The notes under the pieces: generated by a model
Told to the model about the DNA's origin: nothing
Seen by the model: only the letters and a program-made list of their open reading frames with translations
Database searches by the model: none
Shown: piece by piece, positions 7,356 to 15,277 of the stretch
How positions within the stretch are numbered: the stretch's first letter is position 1
Layout: each line of letters starts with the position of its first letter
Assembly (NCBI GenBank): GCA_035513055.1
Contig: DATKCT010000107.1
Span: 1-20,121 of the forward strand
Length of the DNA: 20,121 nucleotides
DNA from: DATKCT01 sp035513055
Lineage (GTDB): Bacteria > Verrucomicrobiota > Verrucomicrobiia > Verrucomicrobiales > DEV007
Direction: 5' to 3'
Made by a program: the position numbers and the translations under genes

Positions 7356-8022
7356 ATGGACAGGAGTTATCTCAAGATCCCGAGTTGCATCATCGCCGCC
7401 ATCCTCGTCGGAGGCCTTTATCCTGGCGTCGCGGAGGAGACCGCGAGTGTACGCCCGGATGCCGCCCTCTTGAAGCTGCGCGAAGGCAATGCCCGCTATG
7501 CCGCGTCGCCGGTCCAGTGCAGGCAAACCCACGGCGGCGCGCCGTGCCGAAACGGCTCAGAGTCAGCATCCCTGTGCCGTCATCGTGGCATGCGCGGACT
7601 CGCGCACGTCGCCCGAGTTGATTTTCGACCAGAACATCGGCGACTTATTCGTCGTGCGCACCGCAGGCAATCTTGCGGGGGAACACGCTTTGGGCAGCAT
7701 TGAGTATGCGGTGGCGCATCTCGGTGTCCGGCTCGTGGTTGTCCTCGGACACGAGCGCTGTGGCGCCGTCACTGCGGCCTTAGAAGGGGCCGTCTGCGGC
7801 CGGGAATCTCGGATCGCTGGTTCTCGCGATATTCAGCCCGCGGTTGCGGCCGCGAAAGACAAGGAGGGAGATGCGCTGGAGAACACCGTGGTAAAGAATG
7901 CGGAGCTGGTCGCAGCCAAGATTCGCAACGATGCCGAGTTTGGGGAGGATGCGGAGAAGGTTCAGGTCGTGGCGGCGGTTTACGACTTGGACACCGGCAA
8001 GATCGAGTGGCTGGACGACTGA
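7356..8022 (+). pseudogene. Exported beta-carbonic anhydrase, frameshifted
   Basis: ATG 7356 starts a signal peptide (KIPSCIIAAILVGGLYPGVA) and the start of a beta-carbonic anhydrase (ALLKLREGNARYAAS); near 7505-7511 the frame shifts by +1 and the rest continues in the frame open from 7489. The second part has the complete zinc site: CADSR (Cys, with Asp-Arg dyad) and HERCG (His, Cys), plus ELIFDQNIGDLFVVRTAGN and a normal C-terminus YDLDTGKIEWLDD. The enzyme interconverts CO2 and bicarbonate; this one would act in the periplasm. One extra base in the CGCCGG run would explain the break, so it is either a real inactivation, a sequencing error, or slippage. Translation from an internal start at 7489 would give a cytosolic, N-truncated protein. 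Confidence 0.85.
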
Positions 8023-8186
8023 ATCTTGCCAAGAGGCGCGCTGGGAAGCTCCGGTTTTGCTGAGCGAAACGCTTGGCGGTTTTGCTATGGAACGAGGAAA
8101 CGTCTCCGGGAATCTGATGTTCGTGGAAGCGATCCGGCGGGTTGCTGAACCACGTGATTCGAAGAGTGTTGGCCGCCAACGGACTC
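8023..8186. other. Convergent intergenic region
   Basis: The carbonic anhydrase (+) and the oxidoreductase (-) genes converge here. I looked for a bidirectional terminator and found only weak short stems with no T run, so no terminator is claimed. Confidence 0.4.
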
Positions 8187-10286
8187 TCACTCCGCCTCGA
8201 CGGGAAGCGCCTGGACGGCGTCGACCACGACGAAGCCATCGGTGTCTGCGTTCTCCACTTCGACCTGGGCTCCATTCCCCGGCGAGAGGGCAAATTTTCC
8301 GAGGGAGATCCAGAGACCGTTGATCGGCGGCGTCTTGCGCTGGTCGACGCGGATGCGAGCGACTCCTTCATTGTGGTGGACGGCGACGGGAACATTGGAG
8401 GCCCGGTTCGGGTGAGGTGTGTAGGAGAGACGGATCTCGTAACGGCCTTTCTGGGCGATGGGGAAGGAAAAGCGGGCCGATTGCTTGCCCTTATCGGCGT
8501 TGCCGTCGTGACGGTAGCCGGTTCCCACGTAGGGAGCGACGGAGGTGGAAAGGGTGGTGAACCCGGCGAGTCCGGCTTCCGAGTCATCAACGGCGAGACC
8601 TTCCAGTCGAGCGGGATCGACTGGGGCAGGGGGAATCGCAACATCGAGGTCGAGGACTTGGCCGTCTTCGAGCAGTCTGAGGCGGAGCATGGCGTAATCG
8701 AGATTCTGGACCTCGACGCCGGCGGCGATGGCCTGCATGGCGGCGGAAGCGGCGGACTGGCCGAGGACCATGAAGACCGGTTCCATGCGGATGGAACCGA
8801 AAGCGATGTGCGAAGCGGAGAGGCAGGTGGGGGCGAAGACGTTGCCGCATTCTCCCCGGGCGGGAACGATGGAGCGGTAACTGATGGGGTAAGGATAGGA
8901 TTTTACCTGAATATCGCCTTCATTGCGGACCTCACCGGCGGAGTTGACGTAGCGTTGAAGGTTGTGGGAATCCATATTGTAGGCTCCCATGCCCACGGAA
9001 TCTTCGACGACGATTTCGCGGAGGCAATTCGCCTGCGTCATGACGTAATCGGAAACCATGCGCCGGGCTTCGCGGACATAGAGTTGGTGCGGCCAATTGT
9101 CGCTGCCGGTGAATTCGTCCTTGGCCAGGCCCCAGGTTCGGAAATGGCGGCGCACCGTCTCCGGCACGCGGGGGTGGTTGGCCAGAGTCCACATCAAGCC
9201 CTGAGTCCATTTGAGGTGGCTGGCGACAATGCGTTCGCGCCCGGCATAATCCGCATCGGGGTAGGCATAGTTCATGCCGATGTAATCGGTGGAGACGGCG
9301 AAATTGTTGTTGGAGTCGGTTTTACGATTGGGCATGAGGACGGGGTTCCAAGGTTCGCGGTGGTCGCCGGCCTCGAAGTTGCGGAGGAGGAGTTCGTATC
9401 GGGATTCGTCGTAGTCAGCCGGTCGCGGCCAGGGCCGGCGATTTTCCGGAACGTCGGTGGCGCAGAGACGGAAGCAGTAGGCTTGGACCCGGTGATCGCC
9501 GGCTTTCTCGGTTCCAGGCCCGCCGGATTGAATGCCAAAGAGGAGGCCGCTGGCGGGGTCGCCGGGAACGACCCAGGGATCGACGGGACGGATGAACTGA
9601 TGAGCGACGGCGCGTTCGGTTTGGACGCCGTTGAGGCTTTCGCCATAGTGTGAGGCGGCCTCGCGTCCGATCGTGTATCGAACCCCGGCCTTGGCGATCA
9701 GATCGCCCTCGTAAGTGGCGTCGATGAACATTCGTCCCCGGACGACGCGCCCGGACTCCAAGGAAAGCGAGGAGAGGCGGTTTCCTTCACGCTGCGCAGG
9801 GGCCGCTAGGTCGAGGCGTTCGCCAAACAGGACCGGGATGGCGTGCTCGCGGACAATGTCCTGGAAGATGCGTTCGGCGACGTGGGGTTCGAAGGTCCAG
9901 GCGGTGGTTTCGCCGGGGTCATGACCGCGCCCGGCGAAGGCGTCGCGGGACTCTTGCCTCCAGGCGGAGTCGTCTTGATAGTGTTTCCAGATTTGGTGGT
10001 AGAAGGCCCGGGCGAGACCGCCGATGGCGGCCTTGTTGCCGATATCGGTGGCGCCCAGTCCCCCGCTGCTGAGTCCTCCCAGATGCCGGCTGGGTTCGAT
10101 GAGCAACGGTTTACCGCCCAAGCGGACGGTTTGCATCGCGGCGATGACCCCCGAAGACGTTCCACCGTAAATGACGACATCGTAGAGAGCGCCGGGATCC
10201 GGTTCTTGCGCTGGGCAGACGGAGGGCGGCAGGAGCGCAAGGAGCAGGACGGCAATGGGAAGGAGAGGACGGGATGGGAGAGGCAT
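8187..10286 (-). CDS. Secreted FAD-dependent oxidoreductase with golvesin-like C-terminal domain, 699 aa
   Basis: ATG 10286 opens a signal peptide (PLLPIAVLLLALLPPSVCPAQ); the longer GTG at 10310 would only add a hydrophilic leader. The FAD-binding Rossmann motif follows at once: YDVVIYGGTSSGVIAAMQ, then the dinucleotide-binding acid (LLIEPSRHLGG) and GGLGATDIGN. FIDATYEGDLIAKAGV and VYMGAYN-type segments are characteristic of the FAD_oxidored (PF12831) family, often annotated as 'xanthan lyase' in Verrucomicrobiota and Planctomycetota. The last ~130 residues (TTLSTSVAPYVGTGYRHD ... GFVVVDAVQALP) form the golvesin/Xly carbohydrate-binding-like domain. A role in oxidising or degrading an extracellular polysaccharide is inferred from family context; the true substrate is unknown. 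No Shine-Dalgarno is present. The large plus-strand ORFs opposite are shadows. Confidence 0.88.
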   Translation of the reverse strand: MPLPSRPLLPIAVLLLALLPPSVCPAQEPDPGALYDVVIYGGTSSGVIAAMQTVRLGGKPLLIEPSRHLGGLSSGGLGATDIGNKAAIGGLARAFYHQIWKHYQDDSAWRQESRDAFAGRGHDPGETTAWTFEPHVAERIFQDIVREHAIPVLFGERLDLAAPAQREGNRLSSLSLESGRVVRGRMFIDATYEGDLIAKAGVRYTIGREAASHYGESLNGVQTERAVAHQFIRPVDPWVVPGDPASGLLFGIQSGGPGTEKAGDHRVQAYCFRLCATDVPENRRPWPRPADYDESRYELLLRNFEAGDHREPWNPVLMPNRKTDSNNNFAVSTDYIGMNYAYPDADYAGRERIVASHLKWTQGLMWTLANHPRVPETVRRHFRTWGLAKDEFTGSDNWPHQLYVREARRMVSDYVMTQANCLREIVVEDSVGMGAYNMDSHNLQRYVNSAGEVRNEGDIQVKSYPYPISYRSIVPARGECGNVFAPTCLSASHIAFGSIRMEPVFMVLGQSAASAAMQAIAAGVEVQNLDYAMLRLRLLEDGQVLDLDVAIPPAPVDPARLEGLAVDDSEAGLAGFTTLSTSVAPYVGTGYRHDGNADKGKQSARFSFPIAQKGRYEIRLSYTPHPNRASNVPVAVHHNEGVARIRVDQRKTPPINGLWISLGKFALSPGNGAQVEVENADTDGFVVVDAVQALPVEAE

Positions 10287-10713
10287 TTCGAAGTGCAGTT
10301 TAGCTCCCACTGGAGGGCGGGGTCGAGCGGGAAACGGGGAAGTTCTCCTGGCCTCTTGGGGCGCAAAAGGACAGACGCCGCCTTAAAGGACGCGTTGATT
10401 GCGTGATGCCGCGCGACAACCCGCTGCCGCCATCCATCGCGGAGCGATGGCAGCACGTAGCAGGGGATTGAACCCACAAATGCGGGCGCCCCCGAAACGC
10501 TGAACCGATTGAGTTGCATCCCGAATGGACGCCAGCCACAAACGTGGGGAGCCACCAGACTCGGAGAGCCTGACGGGCCCGCAGCGCCATGGGATGGCAG
10601 ACGGCCTCAAGGCCAGGACGTGCAGGAGCCCGTCCCTCCACGAGAGCCGGGGAGACCTCGTCCGCCAGGTCTGGGACCGGCGTGTCCTCTGACCACTGAC
10701 CACACAAGCGGGA
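10287..10713. other. Gene-poor stretch with REP-like repeats
   Basis: There is no credible gene in these 427 nt. A perfect hairpin CCATCGC-GGA-GCGATGG lies at 10434-10450. Two related segments, CCACAAATGCGGGCGCCCCC near 10473 and GCCACAAACGTGGGGAGCC near 10537, occur about 65 nt apart. The right part (10600-10690) encodes on the minus strand the pattern DEVSPALVEGRAPA, a recurrent spurious translation in this phylum. I read the stretch as dispersed extragenic repeat DNA. Confidence 0.5.
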
Positions 10714-11274
10714 CTAGGCGCGGGCGTAGAGGTGTTTGAAGATGCTGCGGTAGAAGGCCGGATGGCTCTCCCAGGTTTGTGCCGTGATGATGCGGCCGTC
10801 GACCTGACACTGTTTCTTGCTCCAATGACCGCCGCAGGCCGTCACTTCGAAGCGGACATTCTCATAACAGGTGAGTTTCTTGCCGGCTCCGAGGCCGGCG
10901 GCGAGGAGCACTTGAATTCCGTGGCAAATGGCAAAAAGCCACTTCTCTTGGCGGTCGAACTCCCGCACCAGTTTGAGGAGCGGTTTGTGATGCCGGAGAA
11001 ACTCGGGCGCCCGGCCTCCGATGAGCATGAGCGCTTCGTAGTCTTCCGCTTGAGCCTTAGAGATGGCCAGGTCCGCGGCGATCAGGTAACCGGGCTTCTC
11101 GATGTAGGTGTTCCAGCCGGGTTCGAAATCGTGGATCACCCCGTGAAGCCGTTTCTTTTCAGTGGCGGCGATGTGGGGGGTGAATCCGGCTTCCTCGAAA
11201 CGGTGTTTGGCGTAGAGGATTTCGTAGGATTCGCCCGAGTCGTCGGTGACAATGAGTATCTGCCTTTGGGTCAT
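10714..11274 (-). CDS. DJ-1/PfpI-family (class I glutamine amidotransferase-like) protein, 186 aa
   Basis: The fold order is clear: first strand RQILIVTDD, Glu15 in GESYEI at the position of the conserved DJ-1/PfpI acid, LMLIGGRAPEFL (82-93), and the nucleophile elbow with Cys117-His118 in LFAICHGIQVLLAAG, followed by VTACGGHW and ITAQTWESHPAF. Family members include cysteine peptidases, glyoxalases/deglycases and stress proteins; the exact activity here cannot be read from sequence. It is cytoplasmic, as no signal is seen. It is transcribed divergently from the gene at 11422, with 147 nt between starts. Confidence 0.88.
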   Translation of the reverse strand: MTQRQILIVTDDSGESYEILYAKHRFEEAGFTPHIAATEKKRLHGVIHDFEPGWNTYIEKPGYLIAADLAISKAQAEDYEALMLIGGRAPEFLRHHKPLLKLVREFDRQEKWLFAICHGIQVLLAAGLGAGKKLTCYENVRFEVTACGGHWSKKQCQVDGRIITAQTWESHPAFYRSIFKHLYARA

Positions 11275-11421
11275 GGGGTGAGGTTAGCGGAGGGGATCGC
11301 GCGGCGGAAGCGGATTTTCTGAGCGCGGCGGAACAAAGTTGTCGCAGGGGAGGGACAAGGGAAGGTTTCGCCGGGGAAGGAAGCCGATTGCTGTGGGGCG
11401 AAACTGTGGGTATTCTCGGGG

Positions 11422-12957
11422 GTGAATTGCCCGGCCGCAGGAGCGCCCTTCTGGATCGTCGTCGTCGTCCTCAGCGCGGGGTGGGGCCTTTGGGCTCGCG
11501 GCGAGGTGGAAACTCCGGCGCTCGAACCGGTTCCGGCGGGGCGGGCGGTGAGTGCGGACAAACAGTTTGTGGTCTACGCGGACGAGCTGCGGGTGCGAGC
11601 GGGGTTGATTGAGCTGGCCGAGACGGTCAAGACGGATTACCAGAGCCTGCTGCTGCGGAGTCCCGATTGGGTCTTTCCCATTGTCTTGCAGGTGCGCAAG
11701 GCGGAAGGGCCGGGCGGGTCCGGGCCGCCGGTCCGCGAGCGTTTGTTCCAAACGAACGACGGCTACCGGTTGCAACTCGACGTGGATTTGGGAGAGCGGT
11801 TTCGGAGCGAAGCTCTGCGGGATGCCCTTATCAGGATGCTCATGACGGAGCAGGCCCTGCGGGTTTTGGAGGGAAAACCTCCAGCGACGATGATCCCGCG
11901 TTGGTTGGCGGTGGGAGTGCCCGAAGCGATGCGTTACCGCGCCCAAGGCGAGCCGAGCACGCTGTTCGCGTCGATTTTCAAGGCGGGCCGGATTTTGTCA
12001 GTGGAAGAGATCCTAGGTTCCACGGAGGCGCCTGCAAACGCGGTTTCGGAAGCCGTCTACCGGGCTTCCGCCTGCGGTTTCGTGCAATTGCTGTTGGATC
12101 AGGCTTCGGGTCCGGCTCAGTTGGCCGAGTTGATCGGCGGGCTCGGATTGCCTGCGGAATCCATGGCGGACCGGGTGGCCCGGCAATTTCCGGGATTGCG
12201 AGGCAGCAACGAGAAACTCGAGAAATGGTGGGTTCTGCAGGCTTCGTTTCTGGCGCGGCCAGGGGTATTCGAGCTGATGGGACCGCAAGAGACGGACCGG
12301 GCCATCGAGGAAGCGCTGCAATTGCATTTCTGGGAGGAAATTCCGCGGGAAGAACTGGCTTTGGCCACCGGACTCCCTGGCGGGGCCGAGGCTTCTGGAG
12401 CCCGCGCAGCAGCGGGCGGCGGCAGAGACCGCCTGCGCCTCGCTTTCTGGAAGAAGCGAGAAAAGGAGAGTTCCGCCGATGCTGGGGGCGCGACGGAGGA
12501 AACGCGGGCCTCGATGCAGACGGAACCGGAGCCGCGAACGCGGGCGGTGAGCTGTCATGTCCGCGAAATCGAGCGCTACATCGCCAGGGAAGACCGGGCC
12601 AGGATCTTGTTGCCCAGCAGGCGCCGGCTCACGGAACTCACGTTTCGCTCGTTTCCCATGCATCGGGCCATGTTAGAGGATTACCGGAAGTTGTTGGATT
12701 CGCTGGCGAAAGGCCGGACGGCGGACGCCGGGGCCAAGCTGGAGTCGCTGGAATGGGAGCGCCGCGCTCTCTTGGAGCAGATCGGAGAGATCCGGGATTA
12801 CTTGAACTGGTATAGCGTAACGCAAACGGATGACCGGAGCGGGGTTTTCGAGAGGTACCTGGAACGTTCGCGCGCCTTGCAAGAGACCCGGCCGTTGCGT
12901 AAGGACCGGATTTCGAGTTACTTGGACGGCATGGAAGAGGAGTTGCGAATGCGTTAG
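11422..12957 (+). CDS. Secreted protein with degenerate peptidase-MA-like core, 511 aa
   Basis: GTG 11422 starts an N-terminal hydrophobic segment (FWIVVVVLSAGWGLWARG) that acts as a signal peptide or anchor. Residues about 80-240 have the layout of the gluzincin peptidase-MA/M1 core: a strand pair, a helix ALRDALIRMLMTEQAL (131-146) where relatives carry HExxH, and IPRWLAVGVPEAM (158-170) where they carry a WLxEGxAE motif. Both His ligands and the third Glu are missing, so I infer an inactive, structural homologue. The C-terminal half is helical and charged, with a low-complexity linker (about 310-375). It is followed after 42 nt by a small membrane protein with a strong ribosome binding site, suggesting an operon. 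The assignment rests on motif layout alone. Confidence 0.6.
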   Translation: MNCPAAGAPFWIVVVVLSAGWGLWARGEVETPALEPVPAGRAVSADKQFVVYADELRVRAGLIELAETVKTDYQSLLLRSPDWVFPIVLQVRKAEGPGGSGPPVRERLFQTNDGYRLQLDVDLGERFRSEALRDALIRMLMTEQALRVLEGKPPATMIPRWLAVGVPEAMRYRAQGEPSTLFASIFKAGRILSVEEILGSTEAPANAVSEAVYRASACGFVQLLLDQASGPAQLAELIGGLGLPAESMADRVARQFPGLRGSNEKLEKWWVLQASFLARPGVFELMGPQETDRAIEEALQLHFWEEIPREELALATGLPGGAEASGARAAAGGGRDRLRLAFWKKREKESSADAGGATEETRASMQTEPEPRTRAVSCHVREIERYIAREDRARILLPSRRRLTELTFRSFPMHRAMLEDYRKLLDSLAKGRTADAGAKLESLEWERRALLEQIGEIRDYLNWYSVTQTDDRSGVFERYLERSRALQETRPLRKDRISSYLDGMEEELRMR

Positions 12958-12999
12958 AAGGGGCGTTGAGGGCTGGGAGAGGAAGGCAGGAGGAAGGCA

Positions 13000-13182
13000 A
13001 TGAGTGGAATGACGAAGGAGGAACGATGGTTGGTGGTGCTTTTGTTGGCGATGCTGGTGACCGGCGCGGTGGTGCGACAGGTGCGCCGGGAGCGGGCCGC
13101 CCGCGAAGCGGGGGAACGGGCCGAGACCGTCGAAGTGAGGTCCTGGGCGGCGGAGCCGGAGGAAACGGCGGCGCCGGACTGA
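13000..13182 (+). CDS. Small single-pass membrane protein, 60 aa
   Basis: ATG 13000 is preceded by AGGAGGA (12988-12994), the strongest Shine-Dalgarno in the window. The protein has a short charged N-terminus (MSGMTKEERW), one membrane segment (LVVLLLAMLVTGAVV), an Arg-rich stretch (RQVRRERAAREAGER) and an acidic tail. By the positive-inside rule the C-terminal part is probably cytoplasmic. It is likely co-transcribed with the upstream secreted protein. It sits directly beside the integron cassette cluster, which begins just after its stop codon. Function is not recognised. Confidence 0.7.
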   Translation: MSGMTKEERWLVVLLLAMLVTGAVVRQVRRERAAREAGERAETVEVRSWAAEPEETAAPD

Positions 13183-13269
13183 GGAATAGACGAAGCAATC
13201 GTTGACGGCCGCCATGTGCTGTTCTTCAGCCGAGACGAGGGCGATGGAATCGTCGAGAGGCGTGGACAT
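13183..13269 (-). pseudogene. Truncated cassette ORF at the left edge of the cluster
   Basis: Behind the core GTTCGCC (13280-13274) an ATG at 13269 starts MSTPLDDSIALVSAEEQHM, a plausible cassette-protein N-terminus. The frame continues past about 13183 only as antisense of the small membrane-protein gene, so the true cassette was probably cut there. Product not recognised. Confidence 0.4.
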
Positions 13270-13273
13270 TTAC

Positions 13274-13399
13274 GGCGAACGTCTAAGGCCTGCCCACCCG
13301 CTACCGGGAGCGTCCCTCCGATTCAGGGTTAGGTTGCTCATTGCCCTCCGACTTCGACTCGCAACGGGTAGCGGGTTGGTCAGCGCCGCCTTGTTCTGC
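13274..13399 (-). other. attC site, 126 bp (cassette 4)
   Basis: R'' is GCAGAAC (13399-13393) and R' is GTTCGCC (13280-13274). The inner arms pair well: left CCAACCCGCTACC against right GGTAGCGGGTGG. R'' matches the 5' core of the same cassette (GTTCTGC at 14048-14042) exactly. Neither core fits the RYYYAAC/GTTRRRY consensus perfectly, but both keep the essential AAC/GTT. Confidence 0.75.
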
Positions 13400-14035
13400 C
13401 TTGGTTCGAATCCATTCTCCCCTCTGCCATTCGCCAGATTCATTCTCCACCTTCACAGCAGTCATCTTAGTCTCGGAGACCTTGAGCGAAACTCGATGGA
13501 TCAAGGGATCATTACCTGTAAAGGTGGGTAGCGGACTGGCAAATAGGTCATAAATCAATTGATCGTTCTCATCCCATCCCAAGACCGTAGCTCTTCCACG
13601 GGGACGCAAATGCTTACTGTCAGGAAGGGGAAATCCCGTCATCTTCTCGTAGCTCGGAAATGCTACCTCGACGAACTTCGATTCCTTGTTCAGTGCAAAG
13701 ACCTTGCTTGAGGAGTAGAACCTGTCATCGATGGTGATCGCAAATGCCTTCGAGTCAGGCCGCCAGCGCAGTCGGACGTGCTCCCGAAGCGGTCGCGCAT
13801 CGTCGACTCCCGCGCCGAAATACTCGATTGATACCAGCACCCGCCCTGTCGCCTTCTCAGTGACCTCAATCCGAGGGTAGCTGTCGCCCTTCCATTCGGG
13901 GGAAATCCTGGGATCTCGATCAACATCCATCACCCCATGGAACTTTCCATCCGGCGAAACGGACTCAGACACTTCAGGGATATCCGCCAAGACCATCGTT
14001 GAGTGGGCCAAGAGGGCTAAGAGTGCGAGCTTCAT
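13301..14035 (-). CDS. Secreted hypothetical cassette protein, 244 aa
   Basis: ATG 14035 follows the cassette core GTTCTGC after 6 nt, with no Shine-Dalgarno. The protein has a signal peptide (MKLALLALLAHSTMVLA) and a soluble mature part with a SPDGKFHGVMDVDRDP opening, RWRPDSKAFAITIDDRFY and ATVLGWDENDQLIYDLF, which recall single blades of beta-propeller proteins; this resemblance is weak. The stop lies inside attC, so the last ~33 residues are encoded by the recombination site itself. It is probably transcribed only if a promoter upstream in the array reads through. No family is recognised. Confidence 0.7.
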   Translation of the reverse strand: MKLALLALLAHSTMVLADIPEVSESVSPDGKFHGVMDVDRDPRISPEWKGDSYPRIEVTEKATGRVLVSIEYFGAGVDDARPLREHVRLRWRPDSKAFAITIDDRFYSSSKVFALNKESKFVEVAFPSYEKMTGFPLPDSKHLRPRGRATVLGWDENDQLIYDLFASPLPTFTGNDPLIHRVSLKVSETKMTAVKVENESGEWQRGEWIRTKAEQGGADQPATRCESKSEGNEQPNPESEGRSR

Positions 14036-14041
14036 AGTTTA

Positions 14042-14165
14042 GCAGAACGTCGAGTCCTCCTACGCCTGACCGGGGGCGAGGCTCCGACTGCGGGTCGAGG
14101 TTGTAGCGGTCATGACGGTTTGAATGAACGGCGGGTCAGGCGTTAGGAGCGATGTCTTGTTAGCA
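14042..14165 (-). other. attC site, 124 bp (cassette 3)
   Basis: R'' TGCTAAC (14165-14159), R' GTTCTGC (14048-14042). The left arm CTCCTAACGCCTGAC and right arm GTCAGGCGTAGGAG are complementary except for one unpaired A, the kind of extrahelical base that sets strand choice in attC recombination. R'' is the exact complement of the cassette's 5' core GTTAGCA (15081-15075). Confidence 0.85.
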
Positions 14166-15068
14166 CTTTGCGTTTGTCGCGGCATTTCGGAGCGACTCCC
14201 AGGTGACAATTCCAACATCGCTTGGGGATTGGAGCGCAATCAGCAGCAGCTTGATTCGCTCGTCAACGGCGTTCGCGCATCCGTCAAGTTCCATGAGGAA
14301 ATGCTTAGCGACTTCAGCGGCCTGCTCACCGGAATGAACTTTCGAGGTTCGTTCGAGCCAGTCACGGATCCCTTCCGAATGCAACGCAGACGACAGAAAG
14401 CTCAGATTCTCCTGCTTCCACGACTCGCCGAATCCCACACTATCGTATCCCCATAGCGCAGGTGGACCGCCACCCTTGTCACACCTCCATGGCGCGAAAA
14501 TCGGATTCGATCCTTCGTAAAGCAGGCAGGATAAATACTGCAACATCGCCGTCGCATGTCCTGACTCGGCCGAATGCCAGAGGCCGTCCCAAAGAGCAGG
14601 GATCGCCGTGGTGAACACTCCGAATGATGCCACGTATTCGAACCAGTCATGACTCGTCGACACCCCGTAGATGCTTAGTGAGGTCTCTGCGCCAAGTCTC
14701 GAGGACAAAGCCCTCACCACGAAATCGCATGTGGCCTGCCTCAAACGTGGGACTAACGCTCTCTCAACGAAATCTGTCCGGCAAACTTCGTGGTGGAAAT
14801 ACTGGGTAAAGCAGCTGTCTCGTTCGTAGAGCGCAGACTCCCATATACGCAGGATCGGGGAAAATAGAAATCGAAGATCTTCGTCACCACCGGTGGTGCA
14901 GTATCCAAGGTATCCCGAGAAATCGTCAGCCTTTAAGCTGTCAGGTGGCGCGTCGATGAGGCGTAGGATGTCTTCAGTTGTGGCATCCAGCCCCCAAGAG
15001 TCGCCTTGCACATGGGTAGGGTGAGGCACCTCTTCGCGAAAGATCTCTGCTAGTTCGGCGCCCGTCAT
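14160..15068 (-). CDS. Hypothetical cassette protein, 302 aa
   Basis: ATG 15068 lies 6 nt after the cassette core GTTAGCA, and the stop codon TAA is part of the R'' core of the attC (gcTAAc), so the ORF fills the cassette exactly. There is no signal peptide or membrane segment. The sequence is rich in Trp, Cys and acidic residues (DSCFTQYFHHEVC, HDWFEYVASFGVFTTAIPALWDGLW, RCDKGGGPPALWGYD) and ends in a helical region (ERIKLLLIALQSP). No homologous family comes to mind. It depends on an upstream promoter. The tight fit between ORF and cassette boundaries is the main argument that it is a genuine gene. Confidence 0.75.
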   Translation of the reverse strand: MTGAELAEIFREEVPHPTHVQGDSWGLDATTEDILRLIDAPPDSLKADDFSGYLGYCTTGGDEDLRFLFSPILRIWESALYERDSCFTQYFHHEVCRTDFVERALVPRLRQATCDFVVRALSSRLGAETSLSIYGVSTSHDWFEYVASFGVFTTAIPALWDGLWHSAESGHATAMLQYLSCLLYEGSNPIFAPWRCDKGGGPPALWGYDSVGFGESWKQENLSFLSSALHSEGIRDWLERTSKVHSGEQAAEVAKHFLMELDGCANAVDERIKLLLIALQSPSDVGIVTWESLRNAATNAKC

Positions 15069-15074
15069 TTTTTG

Positions 15075-15110
15075 TGCTAACAGTTTAGTCGATGGAATTC
15101 TATGTTAGGC
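15075..15110 (-). other. Collapsed attC, 36 bp (cassette 2)
   Basis: R'' GCCTAAC (15110-15104) and R' GTTAGCA (15081-15075) are only 22 nt apart, well below the ~55-nt lower limit seen for attC sites. R'' matches the 5' core of the same cassette (GTTAGGC at 15631-15625). It therefore looks like an attC that has lost its central stem by deletion; it is probably poorly or not recombinogenic, which would lock cassettes 2 and 3 together. Confidence 0.6.
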
Positions 15111-15277
15111 GTAATAGGTGGAATTCAATCTAGTGTGTTGGTACTGGCCAGGGGGGGTGGTGGGCTAGGCATGTGATGAGGATAAGTTGGGCCCGGAGGT
15201 AAAGGCAAGGGAAAAGGTGTCGCTGCGGGTTCGCTCCTTTGACGTAATCCACTGACAGTGAGTCGATTAGCGTGAGT

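Noticed and set aside
5482..7532. Minus-strand ORFs of 354, 465 and 535 codons
   Set aside because: They lie opposite the coiled-coil OmpA gene and consist of Pro/Arg/Ser-rich sequence expected from its GAG/GCG-rich codons.
8142..9653. Plus-strand ORF of 503 codons, Gly/Val/Asp-rich
   Set aside because: It is antisense to the FAD-dependent oxidoreductase, whose motifs are unmistakable.
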